From contig NZ_JAGPXE010000023.1 of NCBI RefSeq assembly GCF_018070075.1, positions 1 to 34,590 on the forward strand: a stretch of DNA of 34,590 bases. The letters are read 5' to 3'. Source of the stretch: Saccharopolyspora endophytica. GTDB lineage: Bacteria > Actinomycetota > Actinomycetes > Mycobacteriales > Pseudonocardiaceae. This document shows positions 24,200 through 31,021 of this stretch, one piece after another (within the stretch, counting starts at the first letter, position 1; the number at the start of each line of letters is the position of its first letter). The translations under genes and the position numbers were made by a program. A model generated the notes under the pieces. The model was given only the letters and a program-made list of their open reading frames with translations. It did no database searches and was not told where the DNA came from.

Positions 24200-25711
24200 A
24201 TGAGTTCGCGAACCATCACACCCAGACGCACGGCCGCTGCTCTGGCCGCCACTTGCGCGGCAGCTCTGGTCGCCATCGCCCCGGCCTCCGCGGCACCGGC
24301 CGGTCTCGGCGACCGGATCACCGGTGACGCCGTCAACCGTCACCTGATCGCGTTGCAGCGGATCGCCGACAGCAACGGCGGGAACCGCGCGTCCGGGCTT
24401 CCCGGGTACGAGGCGAGCGTGGACCACGTCGCGGGCAAGCTGCGCGGTGCGGGTTTCGACGTGACGACCCCGGAGTTCACCTACGACGCCTACTACCTGG
24501 ACTCCTTCAGCCTCGCGGTCGCCGGTCAGCCGACCGAGGGCGACGCGCTGGAGTACTCCCCGGCCACCCCGCAGGGCGGGATCACGGCCCCGCTGTCGGT
24601 CGCCGCGGTCGACGACACCCCGGGCTGCGAGGCCACCGACTTCCCCGCTGACGTGGCGGGTTCGGTCGTGCTGATCCAGCGCGGCTCCTGCACCTTCGCC
24701 GACAAGCAGCGGGTCGCGGCGGATCTCGGCGCCGCGGGCGCGATCATCTACAACAACGTCGACGGTCCGCTCAACGGCACGCTCGGCGACCCCGCGGACG
24801 CGCGCATCCCCAGCGCGGGCGTGACCAAGCAGGTCGGCGAGGCCCTGGCCGGGCAGGCGGGCGCCGAGGTGAAGCTCGACGTCCAGTCGCGGCTGGAGAC
24901 CGTCACCACCCGCAACGTCGTCGCGCAGACCCGCACCGGCCGCCCCGACAACGTCGTGATGGCGGGCGCGCACCTGGACAGCGTCGCCGAAGGGCCGGGC
25001 ATCAACGACAACGGCAGCGGCAGCGCCGGACTGCTGGAGACCGCGCTGCGCATGGGCGGCAGCCCGCAGACCGAGAACGCGGTGCGCTTCGCCTGGTGGG
25101 GCGCGGAGGAGTCGGGCCTGATCGGTTCGACCAAGTACGTGCAGAGCCTGACCTTCGAGCAGCAGCTCGACATCGCGCTGTACCTGAACTTCGACATGAT
25201 CGGCTCGCCGAACGCCGGCTACTTCGCCTACGACGGTGACGACTCCGACGCCGTCGGCTCGGGCCCCGGCCCGCAGGGTTCGGGTCAGATCGAGAAGGAC
25301 TTCGTGGCGGCGATGGCCGCGCAGGGAGTCGAGCTGGAGGGCACGGACTTCAACGGCCGCTCCGACTACGGCGAGTTCATCGCCAACGGCATCCCCGCGG
25401 GCGGGTTGTTCACCGGCGCCGAAGGGGTCAAGACCGAGGCCCAGGCCGCCAAGTGGGGCGGCACCGCGGGTGCGGCGTACGACCCGAACTACCACCAGGC
25501 CGCCGACCACCTCGGCAACATCGACCGCCTCGCCCTGGAGCGCAACGCCAAGGGGCTGGCCAACGTCGTCGAGGCGTACTCGCACAGCACGGAGGCGGTC
25601 AACGGCATGCAGACCCGCGAGGAGCGGGCACGCCTGCGCCAGGCGCAGCTGTCGACCTTCGCCGCGCACGCCGAGGGCCGCGCGATCCCGCACGGCCACA
25701 ACGCGAGCTGA
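24200..25711 (+). CDS. Secreted M28 family zinc aminopeptidase with PA domain
   Basis: The 503-aa protein starts with a Sec signal peptide (RR in the n-region, hydrophobic 11-28, cleavage near ASA at 29-31). A protease-associated domain follows (about 115-225, including AGSVVLIQRGSCTFADK and AGAIIYNN). The M28 catalytic domain shows the two-zinc set: H258 (AGAHLD), D270 (GINDNGSG), E303/E304 (WWGAEESG), D332 (LNFDMIGSP) and H432 (NYHQAADH). This is the Streptomyces griseus aminopeptidase type, which removes N-terminal residues outside the cell. The ATG at 24200 follows GGGGGAG by 5 bases, excluding the long upstream frame. It is monocistronic and ends at a bidirectional hairpin. Confidence 0.93.
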   Translation: MSSRTITPRRTAAALAATCAAALVAIAPASAAPAGLGDRITGDAVNRHLIALQRIADSNGGNRASGLPGYEASVDHVAGKLRGAGFDVTTPEFTYDAYYLDSFSLAVAGQPTEGDALEYSPATPQGGITAPLSVAAVDDTPGCEATDFPADVAGSVVLIQRGSCTFADKQRVAADLGAAGAIIYNNVDGPLNGTLGDPADARIPSAGVTKQVGEALAGQAGAEVKLDVQSRLETVTTRNVVAQTRTGRPDNVVMAGAHLDSVAEGPGINDNGSGSAGLLETALRMGGSPQTENAVRFAWWGAEESGLIGSTKYVQSLTFEQQLDIALYLNFDMIGSPNAGYFAYDGDDSDAVGSGPGPQGSGQIEKDFVAAMAAQGVELEGTDFNGRSDYGEFIANGIPAGGLFTGAEGVKTEAQAAKWGGTAGAAYDPNYHQAADHLGNIDRLALERNAKGLANVVEAYSHSTEAVNGMQTREERARLRQAQLSTFAAHAEGRAIPHGHNAS

Positions 25712-25718
25712 CCAAACC

Positions 25719-25754
25719 CTGAGCGGGGCGCGGCGACGGCCGCGCCCCGCTCAG
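25719..25754. terminator. Bidirectional terminator hairpin (copy A of a repeated hairpin)
   Basis: CTGAGCGGGGCGCGGC (25719-25734) and GCCGCGCCCCGCTCAG (25739-25754) form a perfect 16-bp stem with loop GACG. It lies 7 bases after the M28 peptidase stop and contains the stop codon of the convergent RibD/DHFR-like gene. Core bases 25721-25752 match 26493-26524 at 30 of 32 positions. Confidence 0.8.
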
Positions 25755-26398
25755 CGCTTCCAGAAGAAGTGGTGCTCGACGCCGCTCGGGGCGGTGACGC
25801 GCTCCAGGTGGTAGCGGTCGGTGAGCTCGTCGGGGCTCTGCCAGAGGCGGATCCCGTCGCCGAACTCGACCGGGACGACGGCGATGTGCATCTCGTCGAT
25901 GAGGTCGGCGTCGATGAACTCGCGCAGCGTGGTGATGCCGCCGCCGATGCGCACGTCCTTGCCGTCCGCGGCGGCCTTCGCCTTCTCGACGGCCTCCTGC
26001 GGCGTCGCGTCGAGGAAGTGGAACGTGGTGTCGGCGAGGGTGAACGAGGGCCGTTCGTGGTGGGTGAGGACGAAGACCGGGGTGTGGAACGGCGGCTGCT
26101 CGCCCCACCAGCCCTGCCACTCGTGGTCCTGCCAGGGACCGCGCAGCGGGCCGAACTTGTTGCGCCCCATGATCTCGGCGCCGATGTTGCGGCTGAAGTC
26201 GCGCGTGAGGTGGTCCTCGAAGCCCCGGGTGCCTCCGTCGTCCGCGCGGTTCGGCCAGCTGGCGGTGGCACCGGCCCAGGAGAACAGCGCCTCCGGGCTC
26301 GCGGCCGTGCCGAACGGCCGCTCGAAGCTCTGGTCGTGGCCTGCTCCGATGCCGTCCCGGGAGACGCTCATGCAGTGAACGCGGACGCGCTGCGCCAT
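25751..26398 (-). CDS. RibD C-terminal/dihydrofolate-reductase-like protein
   Basis: The 215-aa protein has the RibD_C/DHFR fold: an N-terminal strand followed by SVSRDGIGAG, the segment IGAEIMGRNKFGPLRGPW, VFVLTHHERPSF, then VRIGGGITTLREFIDADLIDEMHIAVVPVEFGDGIRLW, which carries the NADPH-binding GGG and the typical DE.H..V.P..FG ending. Such stand-alone proteins are common in actinobacteria and only loosely annotated as dihydrofolate reductases; a flavin- or pteridine-linked reductase role is possible. The ATG has GGAAGG about 10 bases upstream. Its stop lies in the hairpin shared with the M28 gene, and a near-copy of that hairpin lies about 95 bp before its start. Confidence 0.85.
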   Translation of the reverse strand: MAQRVRVHCMSVSRDGIGAGHDQSFERPFGTAASPEALFSWAGATASWPNRADDGGTRGFEDHLTRDFSRNIGAEIMGRNKFGPLRGPWQDHEWQGWWGEQPPFHTPVFVLTHHERPSFTLADTTFHFLDATPQEAVEKAKAAADGKDVRIGGGITTLREFIDADLIDEMHIAVVPVEFGDGIRLWQSPDELTDRYHLERVTAPSGVEHHFFWKR

Positions 26399-26492
26399 GT
26401 GGGGGTGTCCTTCCTGCGATCGTTCGACCCGTCGAACCTAGGACGCCCCACCGACGTTGTCTTCTCCGATCTTGCGCAACTCCGCAGCGCAC

Positions 26493-26524
26493 GAGCGGGA
26501 CGCGGCGACGCCCGCGCCCCGCTC
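26493..26524 (-). terminator. Hairpin terminator after the secreted protein gene (copy B of a repeated hairpin)
   Basis: GAGCGGGACGCG (26493-26504) and CGCGCCCCGCTC (26513-26524) form a 12-bp stem with one wobble pair and an 8-nt loop, 6 bases after the stop of the minus-strand gene at 26531. It is nearly identical to the hairpin at 25721-25752. Confidence 0.65.
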
Positions 26525-26530
26525 TCCGGG

Positions 26531-27136
26531 TCAGGAGATGGTCACCTCTGCCGGGAGCTGCAGCGTGCCGCTGAGCGTCGCGCTGGTCGCGCCGTCGCAG
26601 AGCAGGCCGCTCTCGTTGATCGGGAACGAGGAGTTGGAGTTGGCGGTCAGCTGATGGGTCCCGTTGTCCCAGCCGTTGGCTGGGACCGAGGCGTTGTCCA
26701 CGGTGATCGTGCACGCGCCGCTGATGGTCACCGTCGCGCTGGCCTGGCTGATGTCGACGCTGCCGGTGCTGGTCGCGGTGGCCAGCCACTGGCCGGACGG
26801 GGTGACGGTGGTGGCCGCCGACGGGGCGAGCGTGTTGGTGCAGTCGGTGATGGTCGGCGCGGCCGGAGCACCGGAGGAATCAACGGTTCCGGCGACGGCC
26901 GGGTTGCCGCCGACAGGTGCCTGGACGTTGCCGTTGACCACGTCGCACCTGACCTCGACGCCGGTGTTGGCTCTCATGACCAGCTGCGTTCCGCTCACCA
27001 GCGTGATGGGTTCGACGGTGTTCTGCGGGTTCCACTGCACGGCCTGGGCGGTGGCCGCCTGGGCCGCCGCGGCGCCGCCGAGGGAGAACGCGGCGATCAT
27101 CGCCACTGCTGCGATCTTGCGTCGTCCTGTGCGCAT
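26531..27136 (-). CDS. Secreted beta-rich protein of unknown function
   Basis: The 201-aa product has a clear Sec signal (RTGRRK, hydrophobic AAVAMIAAFSLGGAAAA, cleavage near AQA-ATA at about 26-28). The mature part is rich in Ser, Thr, Ala, Gly and alternating hydrophobics, with no long helices, suggesting a beta-sandwich. Four cysteines (VRCDV, TDCTN, GACTI, LLCDG) could form two disulfides. No family was recognised. Two ATGs are adjacent; the second (27136) lies 5 bases after a perfect AGGAGG and is preferred to the first, which would be only 2 bases away. The strong ribosome site suggests high expression. A 20-bp palindrome lies about 110 bp upstream. Confidence 0.82.
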   Translation of the reverse strand: MRTGRRKIAAVAMIAAFSLGGAAAAQAATAQAVQWNPQNTVEPITLVSGTQLVMRANTGVEVRCDVVNGNVQAPVGGNPAVAGTVDSSGAPAAPTITDCTNTLAPSAATTVTPSGQWLATATSTGSVDISQASATVTISGACTITVDNASVPANGWDNGTHQLTANSNSSFPINESGLLCDGATSATLSGTLQLPAEVTIS

Positions 27137-27247
27137 CATGACCTCCTGTCGTGGGGCATGCCTCGCAGCTCCGGCGGCACGTCGGTTCGCGTCGCGGAGC
27201 GGTGTTCAGCGGTGGTGAATTCGAGGCTGCGCCTGAGGGAAAATGTA

Positions 27248-27267
27248 TAGAAACACGAGTGTTTCTA
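27248..27267. promoter_or_regulatory. 20-bp palindromic operator-like site
   Basis: TAGAAACACGAGTGTTTCTA has perfect 9-bp arms around a 2-bp centre, the size of a typical TetR-family operator. It lies upstream of the secreted protein gene, next to a TATACA that could be its -10, and just after the stop of the gene at 27288. The alternative is a terminator for that gene: on the minus strand the arms are followed by TACATTTTCC, but the loop would be very tight. Confidence 0.5.
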
Positions 27268-27287
27268 AACCGCAATGACAGGTGTGA

Positions 27288-27722
27288 TCACCAGTGGTCG
27301 CCGCAGTTCTGATTTGTCGGGAGAAGCGGGGCGAATCGGGTGAGGCGGTGGGCCAATCGGGTGTGGTCGATCGTTTCCCTGCGTAATTCCTCGCGAACGA
27401 GGTGGCGGAGTGCCCCGATGACGAATTCGATCTTCGTCTTGTTCTCCGGCTGGTTGTGCACCGCGTTCAACTCGACCAGTGACCTGGTCAGATCGTTCGC
27501 GGAGGAACGGACGTAGGCCGATAGCCACGGATGTTCGGTCTCATCGCAGTCACCGAAGTACAGCCGGGCGGCGGCCGGGTTGTCGGCCAACCAGGTGATC
27601 AGCGCGGCGACCACCGCGCCGTATCGATCAAGGCAGTTCCGATTCTCCAGGCACGCCTGCTTGCAGGCCGCGTGCCACGCCTCCACCGCATCGGCGAACG
27701 ACTCAGGCGAATTCGAAATCAC
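27288..27722 (-). CDS. TetR-effector-domain-like protein without a DNA-binding domain
   Basis: The 144-aa all-helical protein (FADAVEAWHAACKQAC, RYGAVVAALITWLADNPAAARLYFGDC, LTRSLVEL) resembles the ligand-binding half of TetR regulators, in particular the helix pattern in which a run of LxWLAxxPxxARL follows the DNA-binding domain. No helix-turn-helix precedes it. The GTG at 27722 is preferred because AAGG lies 7 bases upstream; the longer frame to 27824 adds an implausible leader with many basic and Cys residues. Cysteines are unusually frequent (ACKQAC, NRNC, GDCDE, NQNC). It is divergent from a full TetR gene. The similarity is by eye only and moderate. Confidence 0.65.
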   Translation of the reverse strand: MISNSPESFADAVEAWHAACKQACLENRNCLDRYGAVVAALITWLADNPAAARLYFGDCDETEHPWLSAYVRSSANDLTRSLVELNAVHNQPENKTKIEFVIGALRHLVREELRRETIDHTRLAHRLTRFAPLLPTNQNCGDHW

Positions 27723-27840
27723 GTGCTCACCTTCGTTCCCCCCGAAATGTCTACGCGGGCACGTTAGCGGGCCGGTAAGCTTGATTTGAAGATCTTGCTT
27801 CCGGCACACTGATCCATCGACCACGAGCGAGGTAGCACAG

Positions 27841-28521
27841 GTGGGCGCCAGGGTTCCCCGCGATCAGCGGAAGCTGCCGCCTGGGCGGCACGGAATCCCG
27901 TCGGATCAGGTGGCCGACGACCAGCGCGGCCGCATCGTCGACGCCGTGGTGACCGCCGTCGGTCGGCGCGGCTACGCGGACGCGACGGTCGAGGACTTCG
28001 TCAGCGGGGCCGGTGTCTCGCGCAAGACCTTCTACCAGCACTTCGCCAACAAGCAGGTCGCGTTCCTCGCCGCGTTCGACGGCGTCGCGGACCGCCTGGT
28101 CACGGCCGTGCACACCGCCTACTCGGCGCACGAGGACTACGTCTCCAGCGCGCGCGAGGCGCTGGAGAGCACGCTGCGCGAGCTCGCGGCGGATCCGGAC
28201 GCGGCCGCGCTGGGCATCGTCGAGGTCTTCGCCGCGGGTCCTGAGGCGCTGCGCCGCCGCGGCGAGATCATCAGCAGCCTCACCGAGGTGATCACCGAGC
28301 AGACGCGGAACTTCCCGCAGACCGCGCTGGGGGCGAGCTTCACCGCCGAGACCATCGTCGGGGCGGTCCTCGAAGTCCTCTACAACCGCGTGCAGCGCGG
28401 TGAGGCCGAGCAGCTGCCCGAACTGCTGCCCGATCTGCTGTTCTGCGTCGTCGCCCCGTTCATCGGCGAGGAGCGGGCCACCGAGGAGCGCGCCAAGGCG
28501 CAGCGCATCGCGACGAGCTAG
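27841..28521 (+). CDS. TetR family transcriptional regulator
   Basis: The 226-aa protein has a basic N-terminal extension (to about 28) followed by the TetR DNA-binding domain: RIVDAVVTAVGRRGYADATVEDFVSGAGVSRKTFYQHFANKQVAFLAAF, with the helix-turn-helix at about 48-67 (VEDFVSGAGVSRKTFYQHFA). The C-terminal domain is helical and includes ADPDAAALGIVEVFAAGPEALRRR, typical of TetR_C proteins of actinobacteria. GTG start with GAGG 8 bases upstream. It is divergent from the TetR-effector-like gene at 27288, about 120 bp away, and this spacing suggests that the pair is regulated together. Ligand and targets are unknown; the palindrome at 27248 is one candidate site. Confidence 0.9.
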   Translation: MGARVPRDQRKLPPGRHGIPSDQVADDQRGRIVDAVVTAVGRRGYADATVEDFVSGAGVSRKTFYQHFANKQVAFLAAFDGVADRLVTAVHTAYSAHEDYVSSAREALESTLRELAADPDAAALGIVEVFAAGPEALRRRGEIISSLTEVITEQTRNFPQTALGASFTAETIVGAVLEVLYNRVQRGEAEQLPELLPDLLFCVVAPFIGEERATEERAKAQRIATS

Positions 28522-28537
28522 CTCCGCCCGGCGGAGC
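28521..28537 (+). terminator. Compact hairpin after the TetR gene
   Basis: GCTCCGCC (28521-28528) and GGCGGAGC (28530-28537) are perfect 8-bp arms around one base; the RNA would open the top pairs to form a loop. It begins at the last base of the TetR stop codon. Confidence 0.45.
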
Positions 28538-28567
28538 GCGCTCGCCGCAGGCCTGGTCGGCGCGCCG

Positions 28568-28765
28568 TCAGGCGCCGACGACCTCGGCGCTCGCCTGTTC
28601 CCCTGCCAGCAACGCCACCCTGTAGTTCGCCAGCGACTTGTTGAGCCGGTCGCGGGCGAGCTTCGCCTGTTCGTCGTCGACCCCGATGCCGAGGTGCGCG
28701 CACACGGCGGCGCCGGTGGGCTTGGGCCGGGCCTTCACGTCTTGCGTCTCATCCACGACCCCCAT
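28568..28765 (-). CDS. Small hypothetical protein (65 aa)
   Basis: The 65-aa product is mostly helical with a central DDEQAKLARDRLNKSLANYRVALLAGEQ segment, preceded by a Lys/Pro-rich stretch and a lone Cys. No membrane segment or signal is seen and no family was recognised. The ATG has GCGAG close upstream. It lies 72 bp after the small Xre gene in the same direction and may be its operon partner. The antisense frames here are weaker. It could be spurious. Confidence 0.45.
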   Translation of the reverse strand: MGVVDETQDVKARPKPTGAAVCAHLGIGVDDEQAKLARDRLNKSLANYRVALLAGEQASAEVVGA

Positions 28766-28837
28766 GCTCGCAGCACGGGGCGGCCCGCGTTCCCCGAGCC
28801 CTCCGTCGGGAAGCTGAACCCTCGATGACGAGCGGGT

Positions 28838-29056
28838 TCAGGACTGCACCACCACGCCCATCACTTCGAGGAACCGAAGCGCCAGCGGCTTGGCCGGGAC
28901 GATCTCCTGCGCCTCGAAGCGCGCCACGTCGGACTCGGGTATTCCGGCCGACGCGGCGAGCTTCGCCTGGTCCCATCCCAGTTCCTGGCGGGTGAGGAGC
29001 ACCAGGCGGACCAGGTCCTCGGTGTCGTGGGGGTGTTCTTGCTCGGTTCCACTCAC
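28838..29056 (-). CDS. Small Xre-family helix-turn-helix protein (72 aa)
   Basis: The 72-aa protein is almost wholly an Xre/Cro domain (about 15-66): LVRLVLLTRQELGWDQAKLAASAGIPESDVARFEA gives the four-helix pattern with the turn at AGIPES and the recognition helix at SDVARFEAQ. No effector domain follows, so it resembles a phage-type or toxin-antitoxin-type repressor, though no toxin gene is beside it. GTG start; TAGGGT lies 6 bases upstream inside a perfect inverted repeat (29057-29075), suggesting self-repression of a leaderless mRNA. Confidence 0.8.
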   Translation of the reverse strand: MSGTEQEHPHDTEDLVRLVLLTRQELGWDQAKLAASAGIPESDVARFEAQEIVPAKPLALRFLEVMGVVVQS

Positions 29057-29075
29057 GCGCCGACCCTATCGGCGC
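29057..29075. promoter_or_regulatory. Inverted repeat at the Xre start, overlapping a candidate -10
   Basis: GCGCCGA (29057-29063) and TCGGCGC (29069-29075) are perfect 7-bp arms around 5 bases. On the minus strand TAGGGT (29063-29068) sits at the centre, 6 bases before the GTG. It may be the operator through which the Xre protein controls itself, or an mRNA hairpin. Confidence 0.45.
29063..29068 (-). promoter_or_regulatory. Candidate -10 element (TAGGGT) of Xre gene
   Basis: TAGGGT ends 6 bases before the GTG at 29056. It lies at the centre of the inverted repeat at 29057-29075. Confidence 0.4.
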
Positions 29076-29107
29076 AAGATCACCGGTCCGTCACCCTGAC
29101 GCAAGGC

Positions 29108-29995
29108 TCACAGATCGAGTGCGGGCGCGATCTCCCGCAGCGCGGGCAGCGGGTCCGCGGACGGGTCGTCCCCGAGGACCTGGATGACCACGTGATCCGC
29201 CCCCGCGTCCAGGTGCCGCCGCACGTGCTCGGCGATCGTCTTGGCGTCGCCGATCGCCACCAGGGCCTCGGCGAGCTTGTCGGAGCCGCCGACGACGAGA
29301 TCGGACTCGTCGAAGCCCTGCCGCACCCAGGAGTTCCGGTAGTTCGGCAGCTGCGAGTACATGTGCAGGTGCTCGTGGGCGCGGCGCAGCCCGACCTCGC
29401 GGTCGGTGGTCAGCGCGACCGCCTGCTCGCTGACGACCCACTTGTCGGGTCCGAGTAGCTCGCGCGTGCTCGCGGTCTGCTCCGGGGTGATCAGGTACGG
29501 GTGCGCGCCGTCGCCCGCCGTGCCGGACAGCTCGATCATCTTCGGGCCGAGCGCGGCCAGCAGCCGGGCCGGTCGGGCGGCACCGGGCTCGACCTTGTCC
29601 GAGAGCTCGTCCATGCGCTTGAGGTAGTTGCGCATGGTCGCCAGCGGCTTGGCGTAGGTCCCGGCGTTGCCCTCGACGAGGGGAGCGTGGCTGACGCCGA
29701 GCCCGAGCACGAAGCGCCCGGGGTGCAGGGCGGAGAGGGTGCGGGAGCCGGCTTCGGCGGCCGTGGCGTCGCGGGAGTGGATGTTGGCGATGCCGGTGCC
29801 GACGACGAGCCGCTCGGTCGCTCCGAGCAGGGCCCCGGCCTGCGTCAGCGACTCCTTGCCGAACGCCTCGCCGTAGAACAGCGAACCGTAGCCGAGCCCT
29901 TCCATCTCCTTCGCCCGGGAGCGCACGTCCTGGATGCTCCAGGCATCGCTGGTCCACCACACGCCCACGCGGGACTGGAAATCGATCTGAGTCAT
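29108..29995 (-). CDS. LLM-class F420-dependent oxidoreductase (luciferase-like)
   Basis: The 295-aa TIM-barrel protein shows LLM traits: VGVWW near the N-terminus, RAKEMEGLGYGSLFYGEAFG, LVVGTGIANIHSRDATAAEAGSRTLSALHPGRFVLGLGVSHAPLVEG, and a C-terminal AEALVAIGDAKTIAEHVRRHLDAGADHVVIQVL. The latter part is typical of the actinobacterial TIGR03620-like F420 group. It probably uses F420 to oxidise or reduce a small molecule. The ATG has TAGCGT 6 bases upstream and no Shine-Dalgarno, so it is likely leaderless. It is single-gene, flanked by the Xre gene and the divergent spo0M gene. Confidence 0.9.
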   Translation of the reverse strand: MTQIDFQSRVGVWWTSDAWSIQDVRSRAKEMEGLGYGSLFYGEAFGKESLTQAGALLGATERLVVGTGIANIHSRDATAAEAGSRTLSALHPGRFVLGLGVSHAPLVEGNAGTYAKPLATMRNYLKRMDELSDKVEPGAARPARLLAALGPKMIELSGTAGDGAHPYLITPEQTASTRELLGPDKWVVSEQAVALTTDREVGLRRAHEHLHMYSQLPNYRNSWVRQGFDESDLVVGGSDKLAEALVAIGDAKTIAEHVRRHLDAGADHVVIQVLGDDPSADPLPALREIAPALDL

Positions 29996-30001
29996 GCCCC
30001 G

Positions 30002-30007
30002 ACGCTA
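30002..30007 (-). promoter_or_regulatory. Candidate -10 element (TAGCGT) of LLM oxidoreductase gene
   Basis: TAGCGT ends 6 bases before the ATG at 29995. It fits the leaderless TAnnnT pattern; a TATAGC overlaps it. Confidence 0.45.
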
Positions 30008-30101
30008 TACCCGCGAGCCCGTTGTCGCGTTCTCGCTGAGAAGTACCTGAACAATGGGGAATTCGGGCCCGCTCGGCGGGTGCGCCCGCAAGACTGGGGG
30101 C

Positions 30102-30875
30102 ATGTTCAAGAAGTTATTGGCGGCGGTCGGCGTCGGCGGCGCCGACGTGGAGACCGAGCTGCACACCCCGGGCGTGCAGCCGGGCGGTCAGGTCCACGGG
30201 GTCGTGCGGTTGCGCGGCGGCGAGGTCCCGCAGCAACTGGACGGCGTGTCGGTCGAGTTCGCGACCCGCGTGGAGCGCGAGATCAACGACGACGAGGTCG
30301 AGTCGGTGCGCGGCTTCGGCCGGCAGCGGGTCGGGGAGGGCGTGGACCTGCAGCCGGGCCAGGTCGTGGAGCTGCCGTTCCAGGTGACGGCCCCGATGGA
30401 AACCCCGATCACGTTCTACGCCGGCAGGCACCTGCCTGGCGGTGAGGTCGCGATCCGCACCAGGCTGGAGATCAGCGGCGCGGTCGACGCCACCGACACC
30501 GACCCGGTCGGAGTCGGTGCGCTGCCGGCCCAGCACGTCCTGCTGGAGGCGGTGGAACGCCTCGGCTTCCACCTGCACCGGGTCGACTGCGAGGCGGGCC
30601 ACCTGCGCGGAACCCGCCAGACGCTGCCGTTCTACCAGGAGATCGAGTTCCACGGCTCCCCGAACTACCCGCGCCTGAAGCAGCTCGAAATCACCTTCAT
30701 CGCAGGCCACGACGGTCTCGACGTGGTGATCGAAGGGGACAAGAAGGCGGGCCTGCTCTCCAGCGGCCGCGACCTCACCAACGTCCTCAACATCGACTAC
30801 CAGGCGATTCCCCAGGTCGATTGGACGGCCGAGCTGCACAACCACCTCTCGCGCATGGGCAGCGGCTGGCTGTGA
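30102..30875 (+). CDS. Spo0M family protein (arrestin-like sporulation/cell-shape control protein)
   Basis: The 257-aa protein matches Bacillus Spo0M in length (258) and pattern: MFKKLLAAVGVGGADVETEL, VQPGGQVHGVVRLRGGEVPQQLDGVSVEF, LPFQVTAPMETPIT, and a C-terminal half with HLRGTRQTLPFYQEIEFHG. These proteins form two arrestin-like beta-sandwiches and influence sporulation and septum or cytoskeleton control in Bacillus; the actinobacterial role is not settled. No signal peptide. The ATG at 30102 follows TGGGGGC closely. Its 5' region is shared with the LLM gene (divergent). Confidence 0.9.
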   Translation: MFKKLLAAVGVGGADVETELHTPGVQPGGQVHGVVRLRGGEVPQQLDGVSVEFATRVEREINDDEVESVRGFGRQRVGEGVDLQPGQVVELPFQVTAPMETPITFYAGRHLPGGEVAIRTRLEISGAVDATDTDPVGVGALPAQHVLLEAVERLGFHLHRVDCEAGHLRGTRQTLPFYQEIEFHGSPNYPRLKQLEITFIAGHDGLDVVIEGDKKAGLLSSGRDLTNVLNIDYQAIPQVDWTAELHNHLSRMGSGWL

Positions 30876-30883
30876 CCCCGGAC

Positions 30884-30909
30884 GGCCGCGGCCCGGCGGG
30901 TCGCGGCCG
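30884..30909 (+). terminator. Hairpin terminator after spo0M
   Basis: CGGCCGCG (30884-30891) and CGCGGCCG (30902-30909) form a perfect 8-bp stem with a 10-nt loop, 9 bases after the stop codon. No T-run. Confidence 0.5.
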
Positions 30910-31021
30910 CTCCGAGAACCGTGCGATCTCGGACATTTCGGCTGTGGTCCCTGCGAGGTTCACCCGGGGATCACGTTGGTGGAACAAGCTTTCGCCGTTC
31001 CGACGAGAGGGAGTGAAAAGC

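Noticed and set aside
27723..27824. N-terminal extension of the TetR-effector-like protein
   Set aside because: It is a basic, Cys-rich leader with no start site; GTG at 27722 follows AAGG and the extension overlaps the divergent promoter region.
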